A program made the translations under genes and the position numbers. A stretch of 64,000 bases of DNA from Lachnospiraceae bacterium. Its GTDB lineage: Bacteria > Bacillota > Clostridia > Lachnospirales > Lachnospiraceae. Below the pieces are notes generated by a model. The model was given only the letters and a program-made list of their open reading frames with translations, did no database searches and had not been told where the DNA came from. How positions within the stretch are numbered: position 1 is the stretch's first letter; every line of letters begins with the position of its first letter. Location of the stretch: positions 40,193-104,192 of the forward strand of contig JAAWAV010000007.1 of the NCBI GenBank assembly GCA_022792335.1, read 5' to 3'. Below, in pieces: positions 48,111-58,029 of this stretch.

Positions 48111-49508
48111 ATGGAATGTTTATATTGCCATCATCCGATGGGAGAGCGAAAATACTGCCAGGTCTGCGGCCGTGACGTTTCGCTTTACAGAAAGGTAGTC
48201 AGGGCGTCCAATACCTACTATAACGTGGGACTGGAAAAGGCGAGAGTACGCGATTTAAGCGGCGCCGCCGTATATTTGAAAAAGAGCCTTGATTTATATA
48301 AAAAGAATACAGATGCGAGAAATCTCCTGGGGCTTGTGTATTATGAGCTGGGGGAAGTTGTGGACGCTCTGGCAGAATGGGTCATCAGCAAGAATCTTCA
48401 GCCGGAGGATAATATTGCTACGGAATATCTGAAGCAGCTTCAGTCCAGGCAGTCCAGACTGAATCAGATGAACCAGACACTGAGGAAGTTTAACCAGGCG
48501 CTTTACTATGCCCGTCATGACAGTCAGGATTTGGCGCTTCTTCAGGCCAAAAAAGTGATCAGTATGAGTCCGAGATTTGTCAAGGCATACCAGCTTCTTG
48601 GCCTTCTATATCTGAAGAAGGAAGAATATGCCAAGGCGGAAAAAACGCTCAAGACTGTTTTGACCATCGATGTGAACAATACGGCCGCCCTTGCTTATCT
48701 GGACGATATTCAAAGCATCGCAAAAGACAAACGGAGCGCCGCGAAAGAAAAGACCAGGCGCCAGGCCAGGATGCTTCAGGAGAAGGAAATGCTCGAGAAC
48801 GCGGCGAAGGATGAAGCCATTGTTCCGACCTACCGGGAGGGAAACGGCAATTGGACCGCGATTCTTCTTCTGACGATTGGAATCATTATGGGAGTTCTAA
48901 GCTGCTATTTTCTGGTATTTCCTGTGCGGGAACGGGCGCTTCAGGCCGATTTCAATCAGAATGCGTTGTCATATAATGAAAAGATTGCCGAGCGGGATAC
49001 AAATATTACCGGTCTGGAGGAACAGATTAACAGCCTGAAAGAAGAGATGAGCAATCTCAACGTTGAGCTGGCGGCCTATACTGGAGAAGGCGGTATTATT
49101 AATGAATATAACAAGCTGCTCGACGTACTGACCCTGAAAGCGGATGGAAATTATATCGGGGCCATGGACTCGATTTCGCTGGTCGACGCGTCTCTGGTGA
49201 CGAACGAGAAGTTTCAGAGCGTTTACAGCGCCCTGAAAGCGGAATTTACGGACAGCGGCGTCCAGAATCTGTATATCCGGGGAAAGGGCTCCTATGATGG
49301 TCAGGACTGGGAGACGGCCAGAGTGTATTTTGCAAAATGCCTGGAGTTGCAGCCGGATTATCCGGAAGTGATTTTCTATATGGGCATCTGTCATCAGAAC
49401 CTGGGAGACTGGGGGACGGCAGTCAATTATTATAATCAGTTAATTAACAATGAGACATACAGTACGACGCAGTGGGGCGCGGCGGCGAAAAACCAGCGGG
49501 GATACTGA
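48111..49508 (+). CDS. zinc-ribbon plus TPR membrane protein
   Basis: N-terminal CLYCHHPMGERKYCQVCG, TPR-like repeats, central TM (WTAILLLTIGIIMGVLSCYFLVF), coiled coil, C-terminal TPR. Confidence 0.8.
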   Translation: MECLYCHHPMGERKYCQVCGRDVSLYRKVVRASNTYYNVGLEKARVRDLSGAAVYLKKSLDLYKKNTDARNLLGLVYYELGEVVDALAEWVISKNLQPEDNIATEYLKQLQSRQSRLNQMNQTLRKFNQALYYARHDSQDLALLQAKKVISMSPRFVKAYQLLGLLYLKKEEYAKAEKTLKTVLTIDVNNTAALAYLDDIQSIAKDKRSAAKEKTRRQARMLQEKEMLENAAKDEAIVPTYREGNGNWTAILLLTIGIIMGVLSCYFLVFPVRERALQADFNQNALSYNEKIAERDTNITGLEEQINSLKEEMSNLNVELAAYTGEGGIINEYNKLLDVLTLKADGNYIGAMDSISLVDASLVTNEKFQSVYSALKAEFTDSGVQNLYIRGKGSYDGQDWETARVYFAKCLELQPDYPEVIFYMGICHQNLGDWGTAVNYYNQLINNETYSTTQWGAAAKNQRGY

Positions 49509-49770
49509 TGCGGTACAGGCAGCCGGTGATTTAATCGGCAGAGCCTGTAACAGACGGGCGTCTGTGGATTTTTCAGAGTCATGAACTGGAACCGAGGGAT
49601 ACATACAAAGGAGAAATTTGTGTGTATCTCTTTTTATTTCATGGGAAAGTGCGTCCTGTGAAACAAAAACGTTCTGCAGACCCATGCAAAGAAAATATGA
49701 GAAAATTTTATAAAAGTTCCGGACGGCAGAGAAAGCGGCCGGAAAAATGGATAACAGGAGGAATTATTTT

Positions 49771-50109
49771 ATGGAAAACGGGACAAGCTATAAAGTCAGA
49801 GGTACAGTTCTTTATGCTTTTATGCCAAGAGAGGTGGATCATCACAGCAGCCTGGAAATGAAAGACGGGATTGCAAACGCAAGGGTACGCTGTCCGGTGA
49901 CCAGTCTGGTGTTTGACTTTTCAAAAACGGACTTTATGGACAGTGCAGGAATTGGAATGCTGCTGGGACGGTATAAGGAGATGGCGGCCATAGGGGGAGA
50001 AGTATTTGTGAGGAATCCATCTCCAAGGGTGAAACGGATCCTGGAAATGTCTGGTATTTACCGGATTATCCGGGACTGGGACAAGAGAGACGAAGAAGGG
50101 AGCAGATAG
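49771..50109 (+). CDS. spoIIAA: anti-sigma F factor antagonist SpoIIAA (STAS)
   Basis: VFDFSKTDFMDSAGIGMLLGRYKEM with phosphorylatable Ser context; upstream of spoIIAB/sigF. Confidence 0.93.
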   Translation: MENGTSYKVRGTVLYAFMPREVDHHSSLEMKDGIANARVRCPVTSLVFDFSKTDFMDSAGIGMLLGRYKEMAAIGGEVFVRNPSPRVKRILEMSGIYRIIRDWDKRDEEGSR

Positions 50110-50110
50110 G

Positions 50111-50854
50111 ATGGGAGTAGGCGCGGCAGCGGAAGGAATCAGAATGAAGGAAATGGAAACAAAAGAAACTGAGACAAAGAAGGGAATCAGAGAGGACAGG
50201 ATTAGAAAAATGGAAATCAAAGAGACTGGAAGGAAAGAGGCAGGAACCAAAGAAAGCGGAATCCAAGAAATCAGAAAGAAAGAGGGAGGAAAAGAGGGGA
50301 AAATCGAGGAATTTGGAACAAAAGAGAATGAATCCGGAGGAACCGGAACGAAGGGAGAGGGAACAAAGGGAATTGAGATAAAAGGAACAGGAACAGCAAA
50401 AGCTGTGGGAAAAGAGGCCGGAACGGAAGAGAGCGTATATCTGGAATTTGAAAGCCGTTCGCATAACGAACAGTTTGCCAGAGTGGTGGCGGCAGTGTTT
50501 GCCGCCAGGCTCGATCCCACGGTAGAAGAAATAGAAGATATCAAGACTGCCGTATCGGAGGCCGTGACCAACGCCATCATCCACGGATATGAGATAGAAG
50601 AAGGAATCGTACATATGAAGCTGACCATGAAAGGACAGACGCTTTCCGTGGAAGTGAGGGATGAAGGGGTCGGCATTGCCGATATTAAAAAAGCCATGGA
50701 ACCTTTATATACTTCAAAACCTTCCAGAGAGCGATCCGGTATGGGTTTTTCCTTCATGGAAGCTTTTATGGATGAAGTATGGGTGGATTCGGCTCCTGGC
50801 CGGGGAACAACAGTGCGAATGGTAAAAAAACTGGAAAACAGCCCGGCACGGTGA
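50111..50854 (+). CDS. spoIIAB: anti-sigma F factor SpoIIAB with a long K/E/G/T-rich N-terminal extension
   Basis: C-terminal ~136 aa is canonical SpoIIAB (FESRSHNEQFARVVAAVFAARLDPTVEEIEDIKTAVSEAVTNAIIHGY ... GVGIADIKKAMEPLYTSKPSRERSGMGFSFMEAFMD); ~110 aa of low complexity precede it. Confidence 0.9.
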   Translation: MGVGAAAEGIRMKEMETKETETKKGIREDRIRKMEIKETGRKEAGTKESGIQEIRKKEGGKEGKIEEFGTKENESGGTGTKGEGTKGIEIKGTGTAKAVGKEAGTEESVYLEFESRSHNEQFARVVAAVFAARLDPTVEEIEDIKTAVSEAVTNAIIHGYEIEEGIVHMKLTMKGQTLSVEVRDEGVGIADIKKAMEPLYTSKPSRERSGMGFSFMEAFMDEVWVDSAPGRGTTVRMVKKLENSPAR

Positions 50855-50873
50855 CGGAAAGCAGGAGGCGTGT

Positions 50874-51590
50874 ATGGCAGACGAGACGATGGAGCTGCTC
50901 CAATCGGCACACGCAGGGGATAAAGAAGCAAGGGACAGGCTGGTATCGGAAAATATGGGACTTGTCTGGTGTGTGGTAAGGCGTTTTCTGGGCCGGGGAC
51001 ACGAGGCGGAGGATCTGTTTCAGATAGGAAGCATTGGCTTGATCAAAGCCATCGATAAATTTGACACAAGCTATGACGTACGATTTTCAACTTATGCGAT
51101 ACCCATGATCACTGGAGAGATTAAACGGTTTCTCCGGGATGACGGTATGATTAAAATCAGTCGTTCCTTAAAGGAAATGGCGGCCAGAGCCGGGGCGGAA
51201 AAGGAACGATTGGGGACTTTGTTAGGAAGAGATCCGACTCTGCCGGAGCTGGCAAAAGCCTTGCAGGTGGAGCCGGCGGAACTGGCGGCCGCTATGGAAT
51301 CAGGGGCGGAGGTGGAATCTCTCTATAAGACCATTTACCACGGAGACGGCAACGCTATTTATCTCATTGACAAACTGGAGGACATGAAGGAAGAGGACGA
51401 GGGGGTTTTAAATAAAATGGTGGTGGCCAGGCTTTTAAAAGAATTGCCGCCCCAGGAAGCCCGTCTGATTGTCATGCGCTATTATATGGACAAAACACAG
51501 ACTCAGGTGGCAAAAGAGCTTGGAATTTCCCAGGTTCAGGTATCCAGACTGGAAAAGAAAATTTTGCAGACCATGAGAAGAAAGTTGTGA
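50874..51590 (+). CDS. sigF: sporulation sigma factor SigF
   Basis: DLFQIGSIGLIKAIDKFD, FSTYAIPMITGEIKRFLRDDGMIKISRSLKE, KELGISQVQVSRLEKKIL. Confidence 0.95.
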   Translation: MADETMELLQSAHAGDKEARDRLVSENMGLVWCVVRRFLGRGHEAEDLFQIGSIGLIKAIDKFDTSYDVRFSTYAIPMITGEIKRFLRDDGMIKISRSLKEMAARAGAEKERLGTLLGRDPTLPELAKALQVEPAELAAAMESGAEVESLYKTIYHGDGNAIYLIDKLEDMKEEDEGVLNKMVVARLLKELPPQEARLIVMRYYMDKTQTQVAKELGISQVQVSRLEKKILQTMRRKL

Positions 51591-51709
51591 GAAGACCGGT
51601 CTGCCTGACTGTATTTCCTCAAAACTGAATAAAAAAATTTACTTTTGCCATACTATACCCAAAAGGCATGGATGTTCATGGATGCCATCAGAGGAAAGGA
51701 GCGGGTCAT

Positions 51710-51904
51710 ATGTGTGGTTCGAAAGTGAGACGGTGGATTATCGGTCTGCTGCTTCTGGGAGCTGTAGTCGCAGTGGCGGCAGGCTATCTGCTATCGGAGA
51801 AACCGACAGAACGGGCGGACAAAGGAACTTTGGTTCGGGCAGTGGATAGGATGACAGGGGAGAAGGTAAGAGAAGAAATCCGGCTGGTTGGTGACTGTCT
51901 ATGA
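51710..51904 (+). CDS. small single-TM protein between sigF and spoVAA
   Basis: MCGSKVRRWIIGLLLLGAVVAVAAGYLLSEKPTERADKG...; ATGA overlap with spoVAA. Confidence 0.6.
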   Translation: MCGSKVRRWIIGLLLLGAVVAVAAGYLLSEKPTERADKGTLVRAVDRMTGEKVREEIRLVGDCL

Positions 51905-52527
51905 GCGAGGTTTTGTATCTTAAACTGAATCAGAATACGGAAGTCCATGAGAAAGCAGTATTTTTGGGACAGCTCGGAGACATCTGGTGTCGGGATAAAG
52001 CCATTGAAAGCAAATGCAAAGCCATAAAGGTGATCAATATCCGGGCAGATAAAAAAGAGCGATACGTGATATCTGTGATGGAACTGATTACAAAGATGGA
52101 GAAACTCTGTGAGCAGGTGGAAATCAATAACATCGGCGAGACAGACTGCATCATCGATTATCAGCCGAACGTAAAACCCCATCTTGTCTGGGAATGGATA
52201 AAGGCAGCATTCGTCTGCCTTGTGTCTTTTTTCGGGGCATCTTTTGCGATTATGACTTTTAACAACGACGGAGACGTAAGCAATATTTTCCGGCAGATCT
52301 ATGCTCAGGTCATGGGAACAGCGCCGACGGGACCGACGATTTTGGAACTGACTTATTCCATCGGCCTGCCCATCGGGATTCTTGTGTTTTTTAATCATTT
52401 TTCCAAAGCGGCTCTTTCCAAAGATCCCACTCCCATTGAAGTTCAGATGCGGACATATGAGACAGATGTCAATACTACGCTGATTCAGAACGCAGAAAGA
52501 GAGGAGTCGGGGATTGATGTTTCTTAA
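51901..52527 (+). CDS. spoVAA: stage V sporulation protein AA
   Basis: 208 aa; N-terminal domain then two TM helices (FFGASFAIMTFNNDGDVSNIF); located between sigF and spoVAB/spoVAC. Confidence 0.85.
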   Translation: MSEVLYLKLNQNTEVHEKAVFLGQLGDIWCRDKAIESKCKAIKVINIRADKKERYVISVMELITKMEKLCEQVEINNIGETDCIIDYQPNVKPHLVWEWIKAAFVCLVSFFGASFAIMTFNNDGDVSNIFRQIYAQVMGTAPTGPTILELTYSIGLPIGILVFFNHFSKAALSKDPTPIEVQMRTYETDVNTTLIQNAEREESGIDVS

Positions 52528-52933
52528 TTATCTTCTGCTTGGAACCATTGGCTTTTGCGCCGGAGGGGTGATCGCGGCGGGCGTATTCGCTTTTATTGTT
52601 ACCATCGGGGTGGTAGTTCGACTCATAGGAAAGACCCATACGGCGAAACATATCCGCTTGGTTGAGGACTGTATCGTAGTCGGGGGCGCTCTGGGAAACA
52701 TCGCCAATCTTTATAAAATTCCGATTCCGGGAGGGATGATCGTACTATTCTTGTTAGGATTGGGGGCGGGAATTTTTGTGGGCTGTCTGATTATGTCTCT
52801 GGCAGAAACTTTAAACGCGTTGCCGGTTCTGAGCCGGAGAATCCGCCTGGCAACAGGGCTTCAGTATGTGATTTTGTCAATGGCAGCAGGAAAGGGAGTC
52901 GGCGCGTTTCTGCATTTTTTCCTGGGAGCCTGA
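52517..52933 (+). CDS. spoVAB: stage V sporulation protein AB
   Basis: GFCAGGVIAAGVFAFIVTIGVVVRLIGKTHTAKHIRLVEDCIVVGGALGN. Confidence 0.85.
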   Translation: MFLNYLLLGTIGFCAGGVIAAGVFAFIVTIGVVVRLIGKTHTAKHIRLVEDCIVVGGALGNIANLYKIPIPGGMIVLFLLGLGAGIFVGCLIMSLAETLNALPVLSRRIRLATGLQYVILSMAAGKGVGAFLHFFLGA

Positions 52934-53026
52934 CAGAGGGGAATCCTTTCTCCCTGTAGAAAACCATGACGGGGATTTCAAGGGTATTCCATATTTCATT
53001 ATATAAAGAAGAGAGGAGTCAGTTTT

Positions 53027-53521
53027 ATGGAAGAAAAAAAGAAAGAGATACCACTTCCCGGTACAGACATGCAGCCGGAAGAATATGAGAAATATGTGAA
53101 GAAGGTTACGCCGGTTCATAGCACGCCGCTCAACATGATAAAAGCGTTTTTAACCGGAGGAGTGATCTGCACCATCGGCCAGTTTTTCATGAATACCTTT
53201 ACGAACAACGGCCTGGATAAAGATGCGGCCGGCGCCTGGACGCTTCTCATTCTGATTGGAGGTACGGTTCTTTTGACCGGTATAAACCTTTTTCCCAAAA
53301 TCGTCACATTCGGCGGCGCCGGGGCCCTGGTACCCATCACCGGCTTTGCCAATTCTGTGGTGGCCCCGGCCATTGAGTACAAAAAAGAGGGCCAGGTGTT
53401 CGGCATCGGCTGCAAGATCTTCACCATCGCCGGCCCGGTGATTTTGTACGGGATCTTTGCGAGCTGGATTGCCGGGATTTTGTATTATGTGCTGGACAGG
53501 ATGGGAGCGTATTGGGCTTAG
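53027..53521 (+). CDS. spoVAC: stage V sporulation protein AC
   Basis: AFLTGGVICTIGQFF, FGGAGALVPITGFANSVVAPAIEYKKEGQVFGIGCKIFTIAGPVILYGIFASWIAG. Confidence 0.93.
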   Translation: MEEKKKEIPLPGTDMQPEEYEKYVKKVTPVHSTPLNMIKAFLTGGVICTIGQFFMNTFTNNGLDKDAAGAWTLLILIGGTVLLTGINLFPKIVTFGGAGALVPITGFANSVVAPAIEYKKEGQVFGIGCKIFTIAGPVILYGIFASWIAGILYYVLDRMGAYWA

Positions 53522-53642
53522 TTGATTCATATGAGGGGAATGAGCCAGACGGAAAATATGGTTTTGGGAAGCAGAGCAGCGGATACGGAGTTCGTTGTTC
53601 TGCTTTTTAGTTGTGTATTTCGGAGAAAAGAAAGAGGAGGTA

Positions 53643-53888
53643 ATGATTATCGAATATCTGGAGCTTGGAGAAAAAGCGCAATTACCACTCAAGATAGAAT
53701 GGATTGTTTTGCAATATGCGTTACAATGGGTTCAATCAGATTATATGGACATACGATGTAATGCAGCGAGGATTCTTATGGCGTTGTTTAGGAATCCAGA
53801 ACGGGAATATTCAACAGCTTCTGGTTTGGCAGAAGTAGAAGCTCAGGGGGTTCTTCATTGCTTTTCTGGTGGGAATACTGTAAAATAA
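53643..53888 (+). CDS. short hypothetical protein
   Basis: Open frame MIIEYLELGEKAQLPLKIEWIVLQYALQWVQSDYMDIRCNAARILMALFRNPE... after gaaagaggaggta RBS. Confidence 0.4.
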   Translation: MIIEYLELGEKAQLPLKIEWIVLQYALQWVQSDYMDIRCNAARILMALFRNPEREYSTASGLAEVEAQGVLHCFSGGNTVK

Positions 53889-53909
53889 GCATACAGGAAA
53901 GGGGAAATT

Positions 53910-54990
53910 ATGGCGAGAACAGTGGGAATCGAATGATGATGTTACCCTGATCACCCGTCCCAGTCGTTTTGGCAAGACGCTGAACATGAGCATGATAGAA
54001 TGTTTTTTTTCGTAAAATACGCTGATCGGGGAGATCTGTTTGAAGAGCTTGAAATATGGGGAAATGAGAAGTTTCGGAAACTTTAGGGAAGCTGGTCGGT
54101 GCTCAGCCTGTCTTTTTCCAATGTAAAGGCGGGGGATTATTCTACCATGGGTGGACAGATATGTCAGATTTTGACGATGTTGTATTCAGAAAACTGCTTC
54201 CTGCTGGATGTAGGTATTTTAGATGAAAGAGAAATTAAATTTTTTAAAGAAATATCCATAGGAATAGATGATGTCCATGCGTTCATGGCTCTTCATCAGA
54301 TGTCTCTGTATCTATCTCGTTATTATGGGAAAAAAGTGATTATCCTGTTGGACGAGTATGACACGCCTATGCAGGAGGCTTATGTGAATAGCTGCTGGGA
54401 GGAGCTTACGGTTTTTATCTGGAACTTATTCAATTCTACATTTAAGACAAATCCTTATCTGGAGCGGGCGCTTATGACAGGAATCATTAATTATCTGGCC
54501 AAAAGGAAATTAGGGACCTATTGGGCCAATACAAGTTCCAACAGTTTGGTAGGAAAACTGCTTAGAGAAGGGAATCGATATATTAAACAGAATTTTGAGA
54601 AACTTCTTTCAGGGGAGCATTTGAGCGTATCCGTTGATGAGCAGTTTGTATACGGTCAGATGAGCGAAAATGAAACTGCGATCTGGAGCCTTCTGCTTGC
54701 CGGCGGATATCTGCGGGTGTTCGGTTATCAGGAGCTTAGAGAGGAAGAATGAGGCTTCTGGTGACGCTTCGGAAAAATATGTGCTTACTTCCAACAGGGA
54801 AAGTGGTTTTGGTCGTTATGACGTCATGCTGGAACCGAGAGACTTAAAAGACGATGCAATCATTCTAGAATTTAAAGTGCAGGAGCTGGGGGAGGAAAAG
54901 TACCTTATCCATCATTCTATAGCGTATTATAAATATAAGGATTTGAACAAAAATAAGAATTTAAAATATTGGAAATATCAAAAAAATATG
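53910..54990 (+). pseudogene. decayed AAA-ATPase-like / PD-(D/E)XK nuclease-domain gene
   Basis: MARTVGIG, DDVTLITRPSRFGKTLNMSMIECFFS, VIILLDEYDTPMQEAYVNSCWEELTVF, ERALMTGI and RYDVMLEPRDLKDDAIILEFKV occur in order but in different frames. Confidence 0.85.
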
Positions 54991-55179
54991 ATAATGTATA
55001 TAATATAAAAGTAAATTATAAGGAGGATAGGCCAATGGATAGACAATAAAAGTCTGAGAAAGAGTTTGAGGTGAAATTAAAATGATGGAAAGGAGAACGT
55101 GGTGTCCTTAAATCAGATATTGATAATGCGGGGGAAATACTTGTATTTCCCCTGCTGTTTTATAAAAGAGAGGAAAAAC

Positions 55180-56334
55180 ATGAAAAAGCTGAGGTATATA
55201 ATATTATTTATATGTATAGGTATGATGAGCGGATGCGGAAAAAAAGAGAACGCGGATATAGTAGAAACGAATCATATAGCGGAGACGAATGAAACGACAT
55301 CAGAGAATGCTTCCTTAAGTTTTGAAGCTGTCAAAGCCGAAGGCCATATTGAGAAACAACTGACAGACGGAGTACTTCTGGATGCTGAGGCGATATTTCC
55401 GAAATGTGAAATGGATGAAGTAAAATCATGTTCCATAAAAACAGGAGCCTTTAACGGAAAAGAGTTGGCGGCCAAACTATTTCCTCAGATTGGAGAAAGT
55501 GAATGGGAATATCCAGATTACAGTGCAATCGGTGCAGAATCTACGGCGCTGTATTGGGGAGATTTTTTTTTAGGGGAAACCAAAATGGAAGGGCACATCG
55601 CGATTGGAGTAAATTTAAATTTTGCGACAAAGCATTGGCTGATGTGTGAAGCGATGTTTCCGGTTCTCAGTATAAACGGCAGCATAGACGATAAGGGGAA
55701 CGAATTAAATGAAGAGTTCGAGTTTGCAACAAGGGAGGAGACAGAAAGAACAGCAAAAGAATATTTAGAAAAAAATATGGGGCTTTCGGGACTTGAAATT
55801 GTTAGAACGTATTCCATGAATCATCAGCAAATGCAGGAACAGTATGAGAAACATTTATCAGATCCGGAATTACAAGAGGCAGGAAAAGAAGGCGAGTTTA
55901 CTTTGACAGAATGGACGAAGGAAGAAGATTGCTATTGGCTGGTGATGGAGCAGGGGATCAATGGGATTCCTATACTGCGGCAATCCTATACAAGACAAGA
56001 TGAATTAGGGCTTCCGACTGGCGGTGTTGAAATGGGATATACGTCGTTTGGATTGGAATATATAAAAATCAGTAATGTGTTTGAGATTATAGAGGAAGAA
56101 TCAGTAAGATTGGCTGAATTGGCGACGGTTTTAGAGGCGTTGGAGAAAAAGTTTGAAATGAGCTTTAGTGAAAACATGATAATAGATGAAATGAAATTGA
56201 TTTATTTTCCTTATCCTCGTTCAGCGGACTTTGAATATGATTTAATTCCAGCCTGGGAGTTTAGAGTTAAGCAGGAGAATTATATAGGCTATGTTTATGT
56301 AGACGCAGTTTCGGGAAAAGAAATTGTAGAATAA
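55180..56334 (+). CDS. lipoprotein with PepSY/YycI-like C-terminus
   Basis: Lipobox MKKLRYIILFICIGMMSGCGKK; C-terminal IPAWEFRVKQENYIGYVYVDAVSGKEI. Confidence 0.75.
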   Translation: MKKLRYIILFICIGMMSGCGKKENADIVETNHIAETNETTSENASLSFEAVKAEGHIEKQLTDGVLLDAEAIFPKCEMDEVKSCSIKTGAFNGKELAAKLFPQIGESEWEYPDYSAIGAESTALYWGDFFLGETKMEGHIAIGVNLNFATKHWLMCEAMFPVLSINGSIDDKGNELNEEFEFATREETERTAKEYLEKNMGLSGLEIVRTYSMNHQQMQEQYEKHLSDPELQEAGKEGEFTLTEWTKEEDCYWLVMEQGINGIPILRQSYTRQDELGLPTGGVEMGYTSFGLEYIKISNVFEIIEEESVRLAELATVLEALEKKFEMSFSENMIIDEMKLIYFPYPRSADFEYDLIPAWEFRVKQENYIGYVYVDAVSGKEIVE

Positions 56335-56343
56335 AGGAGCTAT

Positions 56344-57162
56344 ATGAATGGTACAGGGATGTTAAAGTCTGATTTAAACAGGTTGTTTCATGGCAAAAGA
56401 CTGTATATATCAATTTTATTGGTTTTTGGAATTGCCTTTTTAGGTCTTGTACCGGAGATAAGGGCGGCGGGAGGCTCTGTTTCTGTATATTATCTAATCA
56501 ATGCGAGACATGGTCTGGGCGCTTTCTTCGTTGCAATGACGACAATCGTGGCGCTTCCTTTCGGCTTAGGGTATGCGGAAGATGTAAAATACAATTATAT
56601 TCATTGTCTGCATAGCCGGCAGGGACTTTATATTTATGGTACAGCGCACATATTAACTACTGCGATAGGGGGATTTTTAACAGTATTTGTCGGGTATTTA
56701 TTATTTTACGGAGGGGCGTTGTTAAAATTTCCATTGTGTGATTCCCATGACATGGAAATGCTTGCGGAGTTGGTATTGGTGGGAGGCGCAAGCGTATATG
56801 AGAGATTACTTTTGTCTGAATTTCCGATAAGTTACTTGATATGCGTATGCGCGACAGAAGCGATGGGATATTCGTTTTTGGCGACCCTTACTGTGGCGGC
56901 GTCGACGAGAGTAAAAAATATATTTATCATATTAAGTGTTCCTCTTATATTTCACTATGGAAGCACGCTTTTGTGTGAAATGTTGGAATTACCTGGGGTG
57001 TTTAGGTGGTATTATGTTTTGAGCAGCGGCGGTTTTTTGGCAAACCTTAATTTGAATATATGGCGTACGATGTTGTTCGTTTTTTTATATTTTTTTAGTT
57101 TTATATGTATCGTCGGAGTGGTTTTTATTAGCGGAATGGAGAAAAAATATAAAAATGGATAG
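56344..57162 (+). CDS. integral membrane protein, likely ABC-2 type permease subunit
   Basis: 272 aa, ~6 hydrophobic helices; overlaps the next membrane gene; ATP-binding gene downstream. Confidence 0.65.
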   Translation: MNGTGMLKSDLNRLFHGKRLYISILLVFGIAFLGLVPEIRAAGGSVSVYYLINARHGLGAFFVAMTTIVALPFGLGYAEDVKYNYIHCLHSRQGLYIYGTAHILTTAIGGFLTVFVGYLLFYGGALLKFPLCDSHDMEMLAELVLVGGASVYERLLLSEFPISYLICVCATEAMGYSFLATLTVAASTRVKNIFIILSVPLIFHYGSTLLCEMLELPGVFRWYYVLSSGGFLANLNLNIWRTMLFVFLYFFSFICIVGVVFISGMEKKYKNG

Positions 57163-58009
57163 TTTCAGAAAAAGTATTAGAATATGCAGGAATAATCTTA
57201 GCCGTATGCTCAGAAACCCCAGACCATATCTTGTACTGGTATGGTTTAGCTGTATATGTGTGTTTTTGATGTTAAGAATCAGGGAGTTTTCCATACGGGT
57301 TGATGAACCGGTTTCTCCATGGATCTTTCCATTTTTAACAGAAGCGCCAGGAAATCAGTTTTTTATTATCGCAGGCGCAATTTTGTTGTTTTGCGATGCG
57401 CCCTTTTTAAATGAAAGCGCGGGATGGAATATTTTACGGTCTGGAAGAAGAAGCTGGTTTTGGGGAAACTTTCTCTATATTCTTATCATGGCATTGGCAT
57501 ATTCGATTGTGATCAGCGTTTTGCCAAATCTCTTTTTATTACCGCAGGTTAAGCTTACTGGCGAATGGGGGAAGGTTTTAGGAGCTCTGGCGCAGACGGG
57601 CGCCGCGTCTGAAATAGGGATACGTAATCTAAATTATAGTTTAATGGTGCAGTATACTCCTTTGCTCGCCATGTTTCTGACAGTTATGGCTGTATGGTTA
57701 AATAGTGTCTTGATAGGTATGGTATGCTTTACATTTAACCTTGTGGCAGGGAAGGGAAGCGGAATATTTGTCAGTGCGATGATCGGCCTGACTCCGATGT
57801 TGGTTAGGTGTCTGGCAAAACTATATGTAGGGTATTATACAGCGCCGCCAATGTGGATGGATATATCTGTTTATAATTGGAATGGATATGGAAAATTTCC
57901 CTCTGTATGGTATATTTATGCAGTATTGTTGGGATTGATCGTAGCATTGAGCATAGCCGGATATATCGGAATGCGGACAAAAGATTTACATATGACAGAA
58001 GAGATATAG
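57155..58009 (+). CDS. integral membrane protein, likely ABC permease subunit
   Basis: 284 aa polytopic protein immediately upstream of the ABC ATPase. Confidence 0.65.
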   Translation: MDSFRKSIRICRNNLSRMLRNPRPYLVLVWFSCICVFLMLRIREFSIRVDEPVSPWIFPFLTEAPGNQFFIIAGAILLFCDAPFLNESAGWNILRSGRRSWFWGNFLYILIMALAYSIVISVLPNLFLLPQVKLTGEWGKVLGALAQTGAASEIGIRNLNYSLMVQYTPLLAMFLTVMAVWLNSVLIGMVCFTFNLVAGKGSGIFVSAMIGLTPMLVRCLAKLYVGYYTAPPMWMDISVYNWNGYGKFPSVWYIYAVLLGLIVALSIAGYIGMRTKDLHMTEEI

Positions 58010-58029
58010 GAGGATGGCGGAGGGATGCT

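Noticed and set aside
49921-50931. 336-aa Ser/Phe/Pro-rich ORF on the - strand
   Set aside because: Antisense to the spoIIAB polypurine tract; composition is the mirror of the K/E-rich extension.
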